In this document: positions 21,458 through 33,993 of the stretch, piece by piece
Numbering within the stretch: position 1 is the stretch's first letter
Layout: every line of letters begins with the position of its first letter
NCBI GenBank assembly: GCA_021234155.1
Contig: JAJEKV010000101.1
Location: 1,087,375-1,151,374, forward strand
Source: Isoetes taiwanensis
Taxonomy: Eukaryota > Streptophyta > Lycopodiopsida > Isoetales > Isoetaceae
Direction of reading: 5' to 3'
DNA: 64,000 nucleotides
The notes under the pieces: model-generated
Database searches by the model: none
The model's input: the letters and a program-made list of their open reading frames with translations, nothing else
What the model was told of the DNA's origin: nothing
Translations under genes and position numbers: made by a program

Positions 21458-21660
21458 AAACCCATTGATAAGCATAAAAACTTGTATATATACAATTATT
21501 GGACGTGGTTCCATGGGGGTGTAGTGAATTCCTGTAGAGACCATCCCACTGGCCCATTTTCTCGAGGTGGCTGACAATAGCCCTTGGATTTCATGGGGCA
21601 TGCATGGGCATGCATGGGCATGCACCCCATCTCTGTTTGGCCGACGCACTAAAAATCGTG
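21458..21660 (+). repeat. Left end of the foldback-like element
   Basis: AAAACTTGTATATATAC (21476-21493) is followed by a GTAGAGACC...GGCCCATTTTCTCGAGG stretch that resembles module T, and then three tandem GGGCATGCAT units (about 21596-21630). The CTTGTATATATAC motif recurs beside the other TA tracts. Confidence 0.6.
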
Positions 21661-21879
21661 GGCCCTTGATTTCTTTAGGAGAGGCAAGGAAGTTTCCTCC
21701 ATAGAATTAAAGGGGAAATTTAATCTTGGTTGTTGAAAATAGGTACTTTAATTCCCACCTAAATACATTAAATGCTAAGTTATGAGGTGACAAGATTTTA
21801 ATTGCCTATATTAATAAATATTAATTTTGCCTATATTAATTTTTGTGAGAGAGAGTAAATGCTTTTGGTGCAAACTAAT

Positions 21880-22115
21880 CTCACCATTGGACGCAAGAGG
21901 AGGTGAGGTGGCACCCTTTATTTAATAAAAGAGGATGGACACCAACATTTATGAGTGGATTTCTAGGTGCTTCCTTTCATAATCATCTTCATGGGTCTGT
22001 AACTTACGAGGGCTCTGAAGGAAGGTGGGACCCATGCTATTGATTCTCCTCACGAGAACTTTTTAAAGAGTGGTGCCTTGGCATCATTCTCAATGAGTAA
22101 GAGTCAATGATCTAA
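21880..22115 (-). repeat. Boundary block A (inverted relative to B and C)
   Basis: Its reverse complement aligns with blocks B and C. It has a GATTCTC arm end, GATGCCAAGGCACCACTC, GTTCTCG, GGAAGCACC, a CCACTCATAAATG segment, and GGGTGCCACCTCACC at the outer edge. The arm lies to its right. Confidence 0.6.
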
Positions 22116-22117
22116 TA

Positions 22118-23290
22118 TTGAGAATCTTCATGGAATCTTACGTAATCATTTATACCTCTAGGAGAATCTTCGAGAATCTTCATGGGATCTTAGAGAATCT
22201 AGAGGAATCTCATTGGAATATTAGGAATTCCATGGGAATCACAAGTGAATCCCTGAGAATCTGGAACCAAGGGAATCTTCATAAATATTTTAGAACATAG
22301 GGAATATTGCAGAATCTTGAGAACCCAGGAACTCCTTCAGAGAAACTAGAGAACATACATAGAATATTAGGAAATCTTGGAGAATCTAGAGGAACGCTGA
22401 GATAAGCTTCAAAAATCTAAGTAGGAATCCCAGGAACTTCTCATAGAAACTCTTGAGAATCTATGGAATCTTGATGGAATCTTGGAGAATCTAAGGGAAT
22501 CTTATTGAACCTTGAGAATCTAAAGGAATCTTTGTAGAATCCAATGGAATCTGAATCTTGGGAGTCCATAGGAATCTTAAGAGAATTTAAGAACCTTCAT
22601 AAAATCTCTTTGACAATTATAAATCTTGATGAATCTCGGAGAATCTAAAGGAATCTATATAGGATCTTTAAATAATCTAAGAGAATTGACATAGAATATT
22701 TTAGGAATCTAACATGAATCTTGGGAGAATCTTTGAGGATCTGGGGTTATCTAGTGGAATCTCCATAAAATCTTCGACTTAAGGGAATCTTGATGGAATC
22801 TTGATAACTTTGAGGACCCATATTGAATCTATGGAAGCTTGGTAGTCTCTTGAGATCCACGAGAATCTAAGTGGATCTTAATAAAAATTTTGAGACTTCC
22901 TCTGTGGAAGTCTTTGATGAAATCCTCAAGAATCTATTGTAATCTTTATAGAATCTAAGGGAATCTAGGGTAACCTACATAGAACCTTGACAAACCCGAG
23001 GAATCTTGGAATATTCTTTGGAAATCTAGAAGAATCCTCAATAGGACCTTAGGGAATCTATGGGAACTTTAAAAGAATATTTTGAAAGTAAAATCTAGAG
23101 AATCTAAAGGAATGTCTATAGAATCATATAGACCCTCTAGATTATCAAGGGATCTTGTGGAATATAAGGGAAAATTGATGGAATCCTCAAAGAATTTAGG
23201 GGAATCTTTACATCACTTTAGAGAATCCAAGAGTCTCTTTATAGAATCTTCTGATGGCTCTACATCTGGCTTTTGTCGAATTTGTACACC
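22118..23290 (+). repeat. GAATCT-repeat arm A (~1.17 kb)
   Basis: Dozens of GAATCT / GGAATCTT / GAGAATCTA motifs occur at irregular 10-25 bp spacing, usually as GGAATCTT-AGAGAATCT pairs. This strand is purine-rich. Frames through it are E/S/R-rich and not genes. Confidence 0.9.
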
Positions 23291-23309
23291 CTCATAGTAC
23301 AACCATTAT

Positions 23310-23314
<5 letters not shown>

Positions 23315-23391
<77 letters not shown>
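23315..23391. repeat. (TA)n tract, about 38 units
   Basis: An almost uninterrupted TA run lies at the centre of the inverted arms. The left flank is CTCATAGTACAACC and the right flank ACAAGTCTTTGTGC. The latter is the inverted form of the CTTGT motif found beside other tracts. Confidence 0.97.
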
Positions 23392-23393
<2 letters not shown>

Positions 23394-23479
23394 AGTCTTT
23401 GTGCTATGTAGGGCCTCGCATTTGTGCTAGGGGTCACATTAAATCCAACTAGAAGCAAAAATACGTAGATATATCTCTT

Positions 23480-23835
23480 AGATCTTCTATTGATTCTCAA
23501 AAGATCTCGAGATTTTACAAATTCCTTGAGATTCTCTTCAGATTTTTCCATTATTCTTTAAGATCTTGAGATCCCAAGATTTCTAGATTCTTCAAGTTTC
23601 TATGTAGATCCTCCTACATTCTTCGCTAAGATTCCATCAAGATTCTCCTAAATTCTCAAAGATTCTTTGTGATTCCTATGGATTCTCCAAGATTTCTCTC
23701 AGATTATTCTGTAATCTCAAAAGATTCTATGAAGATTCCTCTAGATTCCCATAAATTACCGTAGAGATTCCATAAAATTCTAATGTTCCAAGAAGATTCT
23801 TAGAACTTGATCACATTGACTCCAATCACATACAT
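23480..23835 (-). repeat. AGATTC-repeat arm B (~0.36 kb)
   Basis: The same degenerate repeat as arm A in the opposite orientation (AGATTCC, AAGATTCT, TAGATTCC) starts about 90 bp after the TA tract and ends in AGATTCTTAGAA, as arm C does. Confidence 0.9.
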
Positions 23836-24130
23836 AATGACGCCAAAGCATCACTCATTGAAAGTTCTCGAGACAACTAAAAGACGTACGCCACCAACAC
23901 CCCTTGTCGTGACGTTACGAGCCTTGAAGGCCAATAATGAAAAGGAAGCACCCTAAAAGTGCATTTGCAAAATGCTTTTGCCACCCTCATTACTTTTTAT
24001 TTATGATGGTGGCAACTCACCTCCTTTAATATAAAATTAAAATTACCAAAAAATAATGGTTAGGATTTTTCCTCCTTTGGTCTAACGACTAAAGATTGGA
24101 AACACCAAATTCAATTCTATGAAGGATTGT
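23836..24130 (-). repeat. Boundary block B
   Basis: Contains GACGCCAAAGCATCACTCAT, AGTTCTCGAG, GGAAGCACC, a GTGCATTTGCAAAATGCTTT segment, GCCACCCTCATTAC and a GGTGGCAACTCACC edge. It is homologous to block C and to inverted block A. A TGGTCTAACGACTAAAG tRNA A-box-like string lies at 24078-24094. Confidence 0.65.
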
Positions 24131-24164
24131 GTGAAGCCGAATTTCAAGAAATCACACCAATGTG

Positions 24165-25415
24165 AAAAGATTCCTCATAGATCTTTAAGATTCTACAGAT
24201 TTTTCTAGATTTTACACATTCTCAAGATTCTGTGATATACCGTGATTCCTAGATTCATTCAATTTTGATAAAGACCTAGATTCCCCTATATTATCGAAGA
24301 TTTTAAGGAAGATTCCCTTGATTCCCCTAAATTTCAAAGATTTTTCTAAGATTCCCATAGATTCTATTGAGATTGCCCTAGATTCCCAAAGATTGTCTCA
24401 AGATCTGGTTCGCCACACCTCCGTGATTCTATGTAGATTCCCTCTTGGATTCCTTAGATTCTAAGGAAGATTCCTTTTTAGTTCTATAAGATTTCATCAA
24501 GATTCCCTTTAGATTCTTAAAGATTCCTTTAGATCATATAAAGATTCCTTTAGATTCCATCAAGATTTCCCAGATTCTTCTAGATTCTCCTAGATTCCCA
24601 AAAGATTCTCGCCAAGGATTTCATCAAGATTCCCTAGATTCCTAAAGATTTTATTGGAGATTCCTTTAGATTCTTTAGGTACTATGGAAGACGCGATTCC
24701 ATCAAGATTCTCATAGAATCTAAAAAGATTCCATCGAGATTCCCCAGAATTTTAAAAGATTTTATATAGGTTCTTCTAGACTCTCTAAGATCCAATAAGC
24801 TCCTCAGCCTTTTAGATTCTCAAATATTCTATGAGGATTCCTAGGTTTCCATAAATTCCTCTCGAGATTCCTATAGATCCTCAAAGATCAGCCCCAAGAT
24901 CTTCACCTAGATTCCCACAATTCTATGTAGATTCCCATAGATCCTATGAAGATTTCCCTTTGGCTCCCTCCAAGATTTCATCAAGATTCCCTAGATTCTT
25001 AAAGATTCCATCGAGATTCCCTTACATTCTCAACTATTCTCTCCTCAAGATTCATATAGATTCCCCAAGATTCTATCTAGATCCTATGAAGATCTCCCTA
25101 GATTCCATAGATCCTCTTGAGGTTCCTATAGTCCCTAAGATTCCCAAATTCCCAAAGACTATCTCCAAGCAAGATTCCTACATTCCCCAAGATTCTATGT
25201 GATTCTCTTAGCTTCCCTGAGATATTATGAGGATTCCCCTAGGATTCCTAAAGATTCTCCTAAGAATCCTAAAAGATTCTCTGAGATTCTTCAAATTCCC
25301 TAAGGTTCTCATGGAGATTCTAGATTCCTAAAGATCCCATGAAGACTCCCTGTATTCCTAAATTACCATAGATTTCAGTTCTCGGATTCTAAGAAGATTC
25401 TTAGAATCATCAATG
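24165..25415 (-). repeat. AGATTC-repeat arm C (~1.25 kb)
   Basis: The longest arm. AGATTCCC / AAAGATTCC / TAGATTCCT motifs run for 1.25 kb at irregular 10-25 bp spacing, complementary to arm A. No longer unit period is obvious by eye. Confidence 0.9.
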
Positions 25416-25700
25416 CTATCTTAACCTAACTAATAGTGCCAAAGCACTAGTCATAGAAAGCTCTCAACGAGAGGGATCCAATGGCGCAGCCCCACCTTCA
25501 TCCCACCTCTCTCAGACTGCAAGTTACGCGGCCTTTGAATGCATTAAAATAAAGAAGCTTCTTGAAAAAGTGCATTCATAAATGCTTTGCCACCCTCACT
25601 AACTTTTTGTTAATGAGAGTGCCACCCCACCTTTAAAAACATATATCAATTTAATATGTGCTAAGGGCTAGATCCCTCACCCTTTGATCTAACTACATAA
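25416..25700 (-). repeat. Boundary block C
   Basis: Contains AGTGCCAAAGCACTAGTCAT, AAGCTCTCAACGAG, a GTGCATTCATAAATGCTTT segment, GCCACCCTCACTAAC and a GTGCCACCCCACC edge, in the same order as block B. Followed by TTGATCTAACTAC, a weaker A-box-like string. Confidence 0.65.
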
Positions 25701-25942
25701 CTGGCCAGATCAACTTTTTAGGGCACCTTCCTAACCTTCGTAACAAAATTGAAGTGGCTGGGATTTCTTCTCCCCTTGACCAATGGTTTGGGATATAGTG
25801 CATGCCCCCATGCATGCCCGCATGTTCCCATGAAGATCCAATAGCTATATGTTCGCCAATCTCTCACCTATTTTAAAATGAACTACCTAGATCGATTTGA
25901 ATATATTAGATATTCATTCCATGTAAGCATCCAAAGTAATTT

Positions 25943-26109
<167 letters not shown>

Positions 26110-27368
26110 CCGTGTTAGTGGTTCAAGATTAAGAAGATCAAAGATATGCCCAAGGAATGTAAATCACCCAAAGTTAGAACGAAACTTTGAAGTAAAAGCC
26201 AAAGAAGAATATTCACTCCAGAAAGGATCGCAAAAGAAACATACACTTAGAGATTCCAGCTCGTTCTGAAGTTTGTAATAAATAAAATGCTGCATTCATG
26301 TAGTCGTTCGTGAGGGTGGAATGATAAATCACATGCTAAGTGCATTTTTTGTGTGTGCACATGCATTAATAGATAGATATATAGAAGATAGAGAAGGGAA
26401 GATGACGCGCAAGGCCATTAATCATTTCCTATAATCCCTAGATCCACAAACGCATCGAGGGAGGAAGAACTCACAATTTTGCTAGCACATACACATCATC
26501 ATTCCACATATTTTGCTATTAGATTAAATGTGGTGGTCCGTGACATTATTTTTCAATAAAAATTCCATGATACATGGTCCCATTTGGCAACCACTAAAAT
26601 TGGATGCAATAACTCCTCGACATTCTTTGCCCCAGCTTTCACTAATTGCGAACAAATACATGGAGTCTTTAACCTCAGATGCAATCAGAATTCTTTGTGA
26701 ATGGAAGGCGTGTTGTTATCAAAAGTAATAATATCACCATTACAGAAAGTGAAGATTTTATCAGAAAGTTGAAAGTTGAAGTATTCAAGGAGCGAGTCAA
26801 GTCAAAGCCAAGCTAAACTAAAAACAAATGACCTAAATGAATAAGTCAAAGTCAAACCTTTGTCAAAGAATGATTTGTAGAACGTGAAATCACGTCGCAA
26901 TAACACTACTAGTCCGCACTAAGTGTACAAATTCTGAAAGAAATAATTTGACAACTGGTGATGACAACCCAATGTACATAAAATCCATTGTGTTAGAATT
27001 TGGCATCCCTTTGCCTTCAAACATTTAATATTATTATTTTAAGCACATCACCTAAGTGATGGCTTACTAAAACTTTGTACCATGATGGAGGTATGAAATC
27101 GATGAATTTATAAAGAAGTTGGAAATCTAACACATAGGGTGCAAGTACACTGATTCCTCTGTGATCCTACTAAATCATATAAGCATAGTAACAGTTTATC
27201 GGGTAGGCACAAAGGTAGGTAAATGGCAAAGTTTATCATGTTAGAATAACACAGAGCCATTACTTCCAACATGATTTGCAATGCCTAGTAAAATGATACT
27301 AAAGATCTATATATATATATGCTTTGGCGCATGATTTGAATTTTGTATCCGCGTTTGATTGCCTAAAT

Positions 27369-27705
27369 GAACTAGGAATGCCTCTTGGCTTCAATAGTGA
27401 ACAATATTACACATTTTTCCTTTGTGCCACTCCAACTACCACTTTTCATCATCTCGCGGCAAGATCAAAAGGATTTATGTCGCAGTTGGAGCTTGTATGA
27501 TGCATGCACACTTAAACACATTCCTAGACTTAATATTGTGAACTAGAATGCCTCTTGGCTTTAATAGTGAATAGAACATTCTTCCGAAGCACCAAACTAT
27601 AGCTCCACTTTCATAATGTGCGAGAACACATAAGGTTTGTGCCTAGGAGCTTATATGATGCATTTAATACTTAACCAATTCCCTAGACTAGTTATAAAAC
27701 AAACT
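27369..27705. repeat. Two-copy ~171 bp tandem repeat
   Basis: GAACTAGGAATGCCTCTTGGC at 27369 and GAACTAGAATGCCTCTTGGC at 27540 start two diverged copies. Shared parts include a TTCAATAGTGAA block, CCACTTTTCAT/CCACTTTCAT, a GGAGCTT-TATGATGCAT block and CCTAGACT near the ends. Confidence 0.75.
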
Positions 27706-28109
27706 TAATACCTGGAAGAGAACCATTCTTAGGCCTTCAAAATAATAATGTCGGCAAATTGGATGCATACCACCACAAATATAGAGATGATACCATTTAT
27801 TTGGCGTGCCAGAGTTTACACTATAGTAGCATATTGATCTATGTCACCATCATAATGGTTTCTTTCCAGCCTTTGACCATGGTTGGCGCATGAAACTCCC
27901 CCGGTATAACGACATAAATACTTCACATGCACCAAAGATCCGAATGGAAATTTACCACAGCCTTTAGCTTAATGAATAACATCAAACAATCTCCCATCCC
28001 TAATTCCTTCTATAATAAAAAGCAAATAATTAAAACAGTGGATTGTGAGGCAACTCAACAATCTCCCTCAAGATTCGACCATATGCCCCGCGGCTCAAAA
28101 TGCCAAAAA

Positions 28110-28172
28110 GTGTGAGGCCAAAGTGGTATTTAACCCTCGTGGTGTGTGAGGCCAAAGTGGTATTTAACCCCG
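28110..28172 (+). repeat. 34 bp tandem duplication
   Basis: GTGTGAGGCCAAAGTGGTAT followed by TTAACCC occurs at 28110 and again at 28144, identical over about 28 bp. Confidence 0.95.
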
Positions 28173-30240
28173 ATGATAATGTAAAAGCAAAAAGTCGAGA
28201 TTTGATATAGGGGAGCTCTAAAACTTGATTGGCAAAGTGGAAAACACCGGGCATATGGCTCAAAGGGGTTGACATGACAAAGGGGTTGCAAGAAGCCATG
28301 GCACCTACAAACAAAGCCGCCTCAACGATTTAACAAAGTCACTGGCCCGACACATGGAAGGCAAATTAAACTGATATTAAATACATAGTTAAATTCCTTC
28401 AAATCACATTGGCAAAATCAAAGGAAGGATCGCGATCACATAAAATTCGTAATCAGAGAACACGCAAGGGCTAGATCCGAGGCAACAACTTATCAAAATC
28501 AGTTTCCATACAAGTTGCCATCATTTTGCAATCCTCAAAGTGGAAAAGTCAGCTATTCTCAAGAAGAGCGGCAACCAAACATGCGATTTGTACAAGGTCG
28601 CTAATCTTAAACTAGTGGCAACCAAATCAAAATATTATGGGTTACCATGCGTGCACACGTACCAGATATCCCGCGGTACGTATCGGCGCTGGCTACAAAA
28701 GCGTAAGATTTACCCGCTATAGGTCTGTAATTCAATTCTCTCACTTCAAAATAGCCGCAGAGTTACCTTGCTCGTGAGCTTCTAATATCTCAATAACACA
28801 TAGTTTTACAACTTATCTCGAAGTTCTACGACTCGACAGCACCGCAATCGACTTATGGAGATTGACGCATTCACCCTCGTGAGGCAATAGATCAAATTTC
28901 AATCGCAAATGTTGATGCCAACTATGCTTAGTATCGCTTAATACCCAACCGAAGCCGCCATAAACTTTATATGGGCATTATTCATGCCGAGGTTTTAAAG
29001 AAGCTTTAATGATTTTAACCTTGCCTCATGTTCCTAAGATAAAGATCAGGCAACATATTCACCACGTGAGATCTTCTAATTTATATATTCCCTCAGAAAA
29101 AGGACAACTTTAAAAAAAAAAGGAAATCCAAGCATGACATGTTCAACATAAATGACACTCCTTCTCACTTGGATCACCAACATTGCGGTCATTAATGTAA
29201 AGACATGAGAAGAAAACCACGCACCTACCAACAAGGAATTAAATGACCTAATAATAATGCAAACAAGGCATTTCACATGCAACAAATACCCTATACTCGC
29301 CCACGATGTTATATAGGTCTAACTCGGCTACCACTTGCGATGTGATAATGGCGCTGCTAAATTTCTTCGGTGAATGCCATTGTTGGTCGCTAACAAAACC
29401 ATAAGCAACACCCAAAGACGTAAAGAAAAACGCACTACAAATATCAATGAGAAGAGCACCATTGTGCTTCCATGGATGCAGAAAGCAATCAAAGATACCC
29501 CATCCATAACAACAATGATGGCAAACTTCAAATTGTGCAAGGATCTCGCTAAGCTGACGTATTTAATGCACCACCGTGCCACCAATCTGTGGATGACAAA
29601 AAAAAAATTAAAACACCAAGCAAGTAAAGCCTATTAATCCAGCCAGAGTTACCGCACAAGCCTCACAGTGCTATAATCTCATATTCTTATAATCCAAACA
29701 AAAAGTTCAAACGCCGCTTCTATAAAGAATGTGAAAGAAAAAATTATTCCAACACACATAAGATCTAGAAAAATATTTCGGCAATGCCTTTAACATTTAG
29801 ACATTACCTAAGCAATAATAAAATGGCAGACCGATGCTTGGATAGAAACCCTCGTCTCCACCCATTGCTAAAAGAACTCATGAATTGCCCGTTCAATCCA
29901 TTACATTGTGCAAAGATTTCAATCCGAGGCTTTGCCGCGATACCGCTTCCCTGACCAAGGAACAATGGGGCTTTTCATGCATCTCGAAAGTAATAACAAA
30001 GTTAGAAACGCAACAAACTGCATAAAAATCGGTAACCTTGTGAAACCATTAATCAGCATTATTTCTAAGCAAGAAGATCATAAGAGGAAGATGGCAGATT
30101 CCATTATAAATTACAACCCTGGGCATGGCTATAAGTGTTAATCGGTGCAACATAAACAGAACGAAATTTACTTTCAGACTTTACTGTCACTTTTAGCAAG
30201 TTTGGTTGATCTGGTGGCATCTGAATATGCATGGCAATCA

Positions 30241-30570
30241 TTATTTAGGTGGTAGTGATGAGCTTTTCGAGAACATTGGACATCTATGACCACACCTCAA
30301 GATCTCACCAGATGCCTGGGCCTCCCCAAAGCTAATAATGTCATCCTGCATGTCAGCACTCACATAGATAGTTCCAACCATAACACATGAATTATGATTT
30401 TCTAGATCCAGCTGAACTAGCTCCTGAAAGCATTCTAATTTAGCCTCCCCTAAGCAAAGTCGTCCATCCTTCTTTAGATGGCGCAATTCTGGGCAATTGC
30501 TCAGCCTTAAGGAAGTGTCCACAACTCTTGTGTTAATTCTATATTCATCTCTCATCAATATCAAATCCAT
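30241..30570 (-). other. 109-codon ORF with an LRR-like snippet
   Basis: An ATG at 30570 opens the frame, which stops at 30241-30243. The centre reads LRLSNCPELRHL, then LECFQELVQLDLENHN, with leucine spacing resembling leucine-rich repeats of plant NLR or receptor proteins. The rest (MQDDIISFGEAQASGEIL) gives no further support. It may be an NLR-LRR fragment or chance. No P-loop or NB-ARC motif was seen nearby. Confidence 0.25.
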
Positions 30571-31475
30571 CTAGTCTTGAGTCACAAGGCTGCTATGACT
30601 GCATAGAAATCAACCTTTAAATCGTAATATCTAAAAAAAAGGAACCCAGCCAAGCGCATGCAAATGAACAAAGAAGAACATTCAAATTACTGGAAACACA
30701 AGTTGTATAAAAGTTCGTCTCAATCTGCATAAAGGGTACACGAAAAAACCCACCTTTCAGCTATGGAGTTGCAAACGTGCTGTGGAGCTGGGAATCGATG
30801 AGCTATGGAGTCGAAAAGAAGCGCCAAAGCAAGACATTTGTACAGGACACAGAGCATAATAGAGAGACAACCTACATATAAAATCTCGGAATGCAACAGC
30901 TAAGATGATTGCTACTAACATAAAACATTCTCACATTTCACAACTGTATGAGGCTTCCATATATGTTTGAGACTATGAATCTGGAATAGGAGATGCTATG
31001 GCAACTGCAGCAGAATAAGATTTTTGAACTTTTGCAATCATACATACTTTTCATTAAGGGTGCAGAAAGAATGAACAATTATAAATGTTGGATATGATCA
31101 TAATTATCAAATACTTAAACTGATACAATTAGAACTGAAACACCCAAGTGAAGAAGTCAGCAAAATATTTACCCCTACAGAAAAAGAAAGCAAAGCTTAC
31201 AATTTGCATTAGGAATCCCAAACTCTACTAGGCACTTCTCCGGAGGATTCAGGGGTAGTGTCAAGCTTGGTGTAAGCAAATGCGAGGCAACATTGATGGG
31301 TCCCCGTGATACCGCGAACGACAAGACATAGAATGTGACTGCTCCATATCTCGCAATGTTGAGCCGCATTGAAGACTGAATAAGACCTAAACCAACGCCC
31401 CTGCAATGGACATCTTCCACCTAATCTAACAACATCAGAAAGTATTGTAATGTATGTTACTGTCACAGATGGTTT
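30571..31475. other. Stretch without recognised gene
   Basis: Minus-strand frames at 31175-31553 are open for 80-114 codons in two registers (one has LTLPLNPPEKCLVEFGIPNA), but no family is evident. Confidence 0.35.
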
Positions 31476-31760
31476 ATGAAAGCCCATCTTAACAGGGTAA
31501 GGGAGACAATGCATGAATTTAACTGTGAGAATATAAGAGGGAATCTGGAACAAGCTCGCAAGGTTTTTGATCTATTATCCCTTCCAAATTTAGTAGCCTG
31601 TATTCCATTGTCTTCAAAGCCTTGGAGTACCTTCACCAAATGCAATGTGCTCTTATAGAACCAGACAATGTGCTCAAAAACTTCATGACCAAAAATCAGG
31701 TTCCATGTAATCCGCCCACAAAACAACTCCGCCTCTTACCCCACCGCCAAATCTCTCAAG
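31476..31760 (+). pseudogene. PPR-repeat protein remnant
   Basis: One frame reads ENIRGNLEQARKVFDLLSLP and NLVA. The frame one base over then continues SIVFKALEYLHQMQCALIEP and DNVL. 'GNLEQARKVFDLLPLPNLVAWNS' and 'EALE-LHQMQ-AGIEPDNVTF' style strings are the consecutive halves of plant pentatricopeptide repeats, proteins that bind organellar RNA for editing or processing. Only about 1.5-2 repeats remain, with a frame change near 31600 and no start codon, so this is a fragment. Confidence 0.55.
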
Positions 31761-33792
31761 TATAGAATTTACATTGCATGTAAAGATTCTGAACCTTTTG
31801 CCTCAGGCCGATAAATATGAAGAATTTCAAATTTATTTTATCTAAAGAGATATGGAGCATCAATATTCTAGCATATATTGATAAGAGCATATACTAAGGA
31901 ATTGGGAGCTGTGTTTTTCGGTTTTGTAAGAATCGAAGCAGATAAATGCCATGTCAAGCCTTCCAATCCATGTTTATTCACAAGTTTTATGTATCTGCGA
32001 ATATTAACCAGTAAACATACATAGAAAGAGTAATTCAAACAACATATAGTGTACTCTTCAACATTAATATGTTTAAGATTTAGGCCGAAAATGTTGAAAA
32101 CGAAGCCCAAATGTGGATTGTGGTCAACAACTGAGATGCCAAAGCTTCCAAGAAGTTCTACGAGTCAGCCTTCCATGCATCATTTGAGACATTTTGATCC
32201 CCTAGACCAAGATTCTTTAATATCTTCAGGATTGAAAGAATTGTGGACCAACACATATAAATTCAAAACCAGCAATACTTTAAGGCCCAAATTAAGACTT
32301 TAAATAACATGCAAAGTGATGCCGTGAGGGCCCTCTTTGTAAATACGAAAAGCTCGATGATCACCATCCTCATCAATATTCTATGCTTAATCCTATAAAT
32401 ACCCACACAATCCCCGACTGTGAAGCAATCAAACACGCCATATGAACTTGCATAATGAAACTCACCATGGTCAATCCGGGCAAGGAGATGTGCCTTAAGA
32501 TAAACAGAAAGTATTCACATGCTAAAAGGATGCTCACATATGTTACCTATGAAAAAGCAAAAAACACAGCTCGTATGATCTCAAAAAATCTTTGCATTCT
32601 CATTTTGACCTATGCATGTTTTATCACGCATCGCCTGTCAACTCAACCCTAAAACAACTCAACCCGAAATTCATTTATGTGGGTTTGACAAATATAGAAA
32701 TCGAGAATAGACCAAGATCAAACCCACGTAATTCTCAAGGCTTGCACTCGTGATGTTCTATCATAGGTCCTTTATAGTGTGCTCCATTATCATGCATTCC
32801 ACTCTAATAAAGGGAAAAATTCTAAAAATGCGCTTTTTTCCTCGAAATCTTTTTCTCTCAGACATTGTAATCGCCATGGAATCAGCTAACTTTGGCCTTG
32901 CTTATGCATTCATTTAATTCCTTAACTTACTCCCACTTTATGCCCATCGACAGTAAATCGCTTCTTCATTTTGTTAAGCAAAGAAAAGAGCATCAACAAT
33001 ATTCCTTAAACGCTAGCACCAATAAACCATCAGGATGCTTTGCTAACTTTATAACACGCGGAGAAAGTAAACATCAGAAAGGAAAAATTGCGGGCTGTAA
33101 TTGGTCTAAGTCTTCCCTTTTTTAACAACATATGAGATCAGCCAGACCAGAAACTCCTTTCTCGAGAATAGAGAGATCAGCCCCTGATAAAGCCAACAGA
33201 TCACTCTTAACTTTTTAAACTACTCTCTTCAGAATGCAATACATTGCGTGAGCCTTCATAAATCTTCAATCTATAGGAAAAACAACAATCCTTCACATTG
33301 CATCTGAAAAATCAAGGCTTATGCACTTATGATGCCGATCATATCATGATGCACAAAAGAGAATCTTTAGCCGGGCTATAGCAATGGCTCGGGAGCATGA
33401 AGCAGAATTTGGCAGTGGATGAAGGTGGACCAATTGCACCCCTAATGAAACCACGCTTAAAGACTTGAAGCAAGGGGTTTCTCAAGAACCATTTTAAATC
33501 AAGTAGCTGTTACACATAATGTGAAATAGAATTATTGACAAATGGACTCCATGCCACATGTAGACCTCGGTCTCCAGAGATGCAAGATGCTCAAGATCCG
33601 AAAGTGGGAGGATAAAACAATTATTGTGATTGCAAAGAGTCTCAAGCCAAATGCCTCAAGCAGACTCAATTACTAAAATGATGATGATAATGATGTTAAT
33701 GTCCATAATAGCCTCCTCTTTAGATTTGCTAACTAGTTCAATCAGATGTTGACTTAAATCCAAAAACTTAAGCTAACTATTAGAATACATAC
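31761..33792. other. 2 kb without recognised gene
   Basis: Downstream exons of the permease gene at 33793-34141 (minus strand) would be expected here, but I could not find its later transmembrane segments. Short ORFs only. Confidence 0.4.
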
Positions 33793-33894
33793 CTGAGTTC
33801 CTATAGTAGCAACCAGACCAATACATCCCAGCCAAGCACAACTCCAAGATGCTAGAGGTCCATGCGTAGCCCAAAAATAAAGTGACCCAGTAGT
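33793..33894 (-). CDS. BAT-type amino-acid permease, internal exon 2 of the pair
   Basis: Minus strand, 102 bp, exactly 34 codons, phase 0 to 0, with CCACAG acceptor before 33894 and GTATG donor after 33793. It reads TTGSLYFWATHGPLASW, then SCAWLGCIGLVATIGTQ. The TTGSLYFW start and ASW-CAW-GLVA-IGTQ pattern match plant bidirectional amino-acid transporters (BAT1/GABP, APC superfamily) across transmembrane segments 2-3. It joins the exon at 34141-33994 in frame (SSFP|TTGS). No stop or indel lies inside either exon, unlike the other gene fragments here. Upstream and downstream exons were not found, so gene completeness is unknown. Confidence 0.8.
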
Positions 33895-33993
33895 CTGTGG
33901 AAAGATTCTTTTCCCATAATGTTCAGTTATTGATGAATGTGGATGCTTATACCTCTCAAATATAAACCTAATTAACTGGTTGCACTAGCTTAC

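Larger units (their letters stand above)
26110..30240. other. 4.1 kb without recognised gene
   Basis: AT-rich DNA with two local duplications (listed). Its many short ORFs have no motif. A mixed CATA/TA remnant lies at 27308-27322. Confidence 0.45.

Noticed and set aside
22118-23297. Ser/Arg/Glu-rich ORFs in the GAATCT arm
   Set aside because: Product of the repeat motif; no domain, and frames drift with each irregular unit.
24960-25202. 80-codon proline/serine/isoleucine-rich ORF
   Set aside because: Lies entirely within arm C and simply translates the AGATTCC repeats.
22118-25415. CRISPR-like array
   Set aside because: Repeats are 6-8 bp, degenerate and irregularly spaced, in eukaryotic sequence without cas genes.
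27927-28314. Overlapping 62- and 94-codon ORFs
   Set aside because: They overlap on opposite strands and span a 34 bp tandem duplication; no motif in either.
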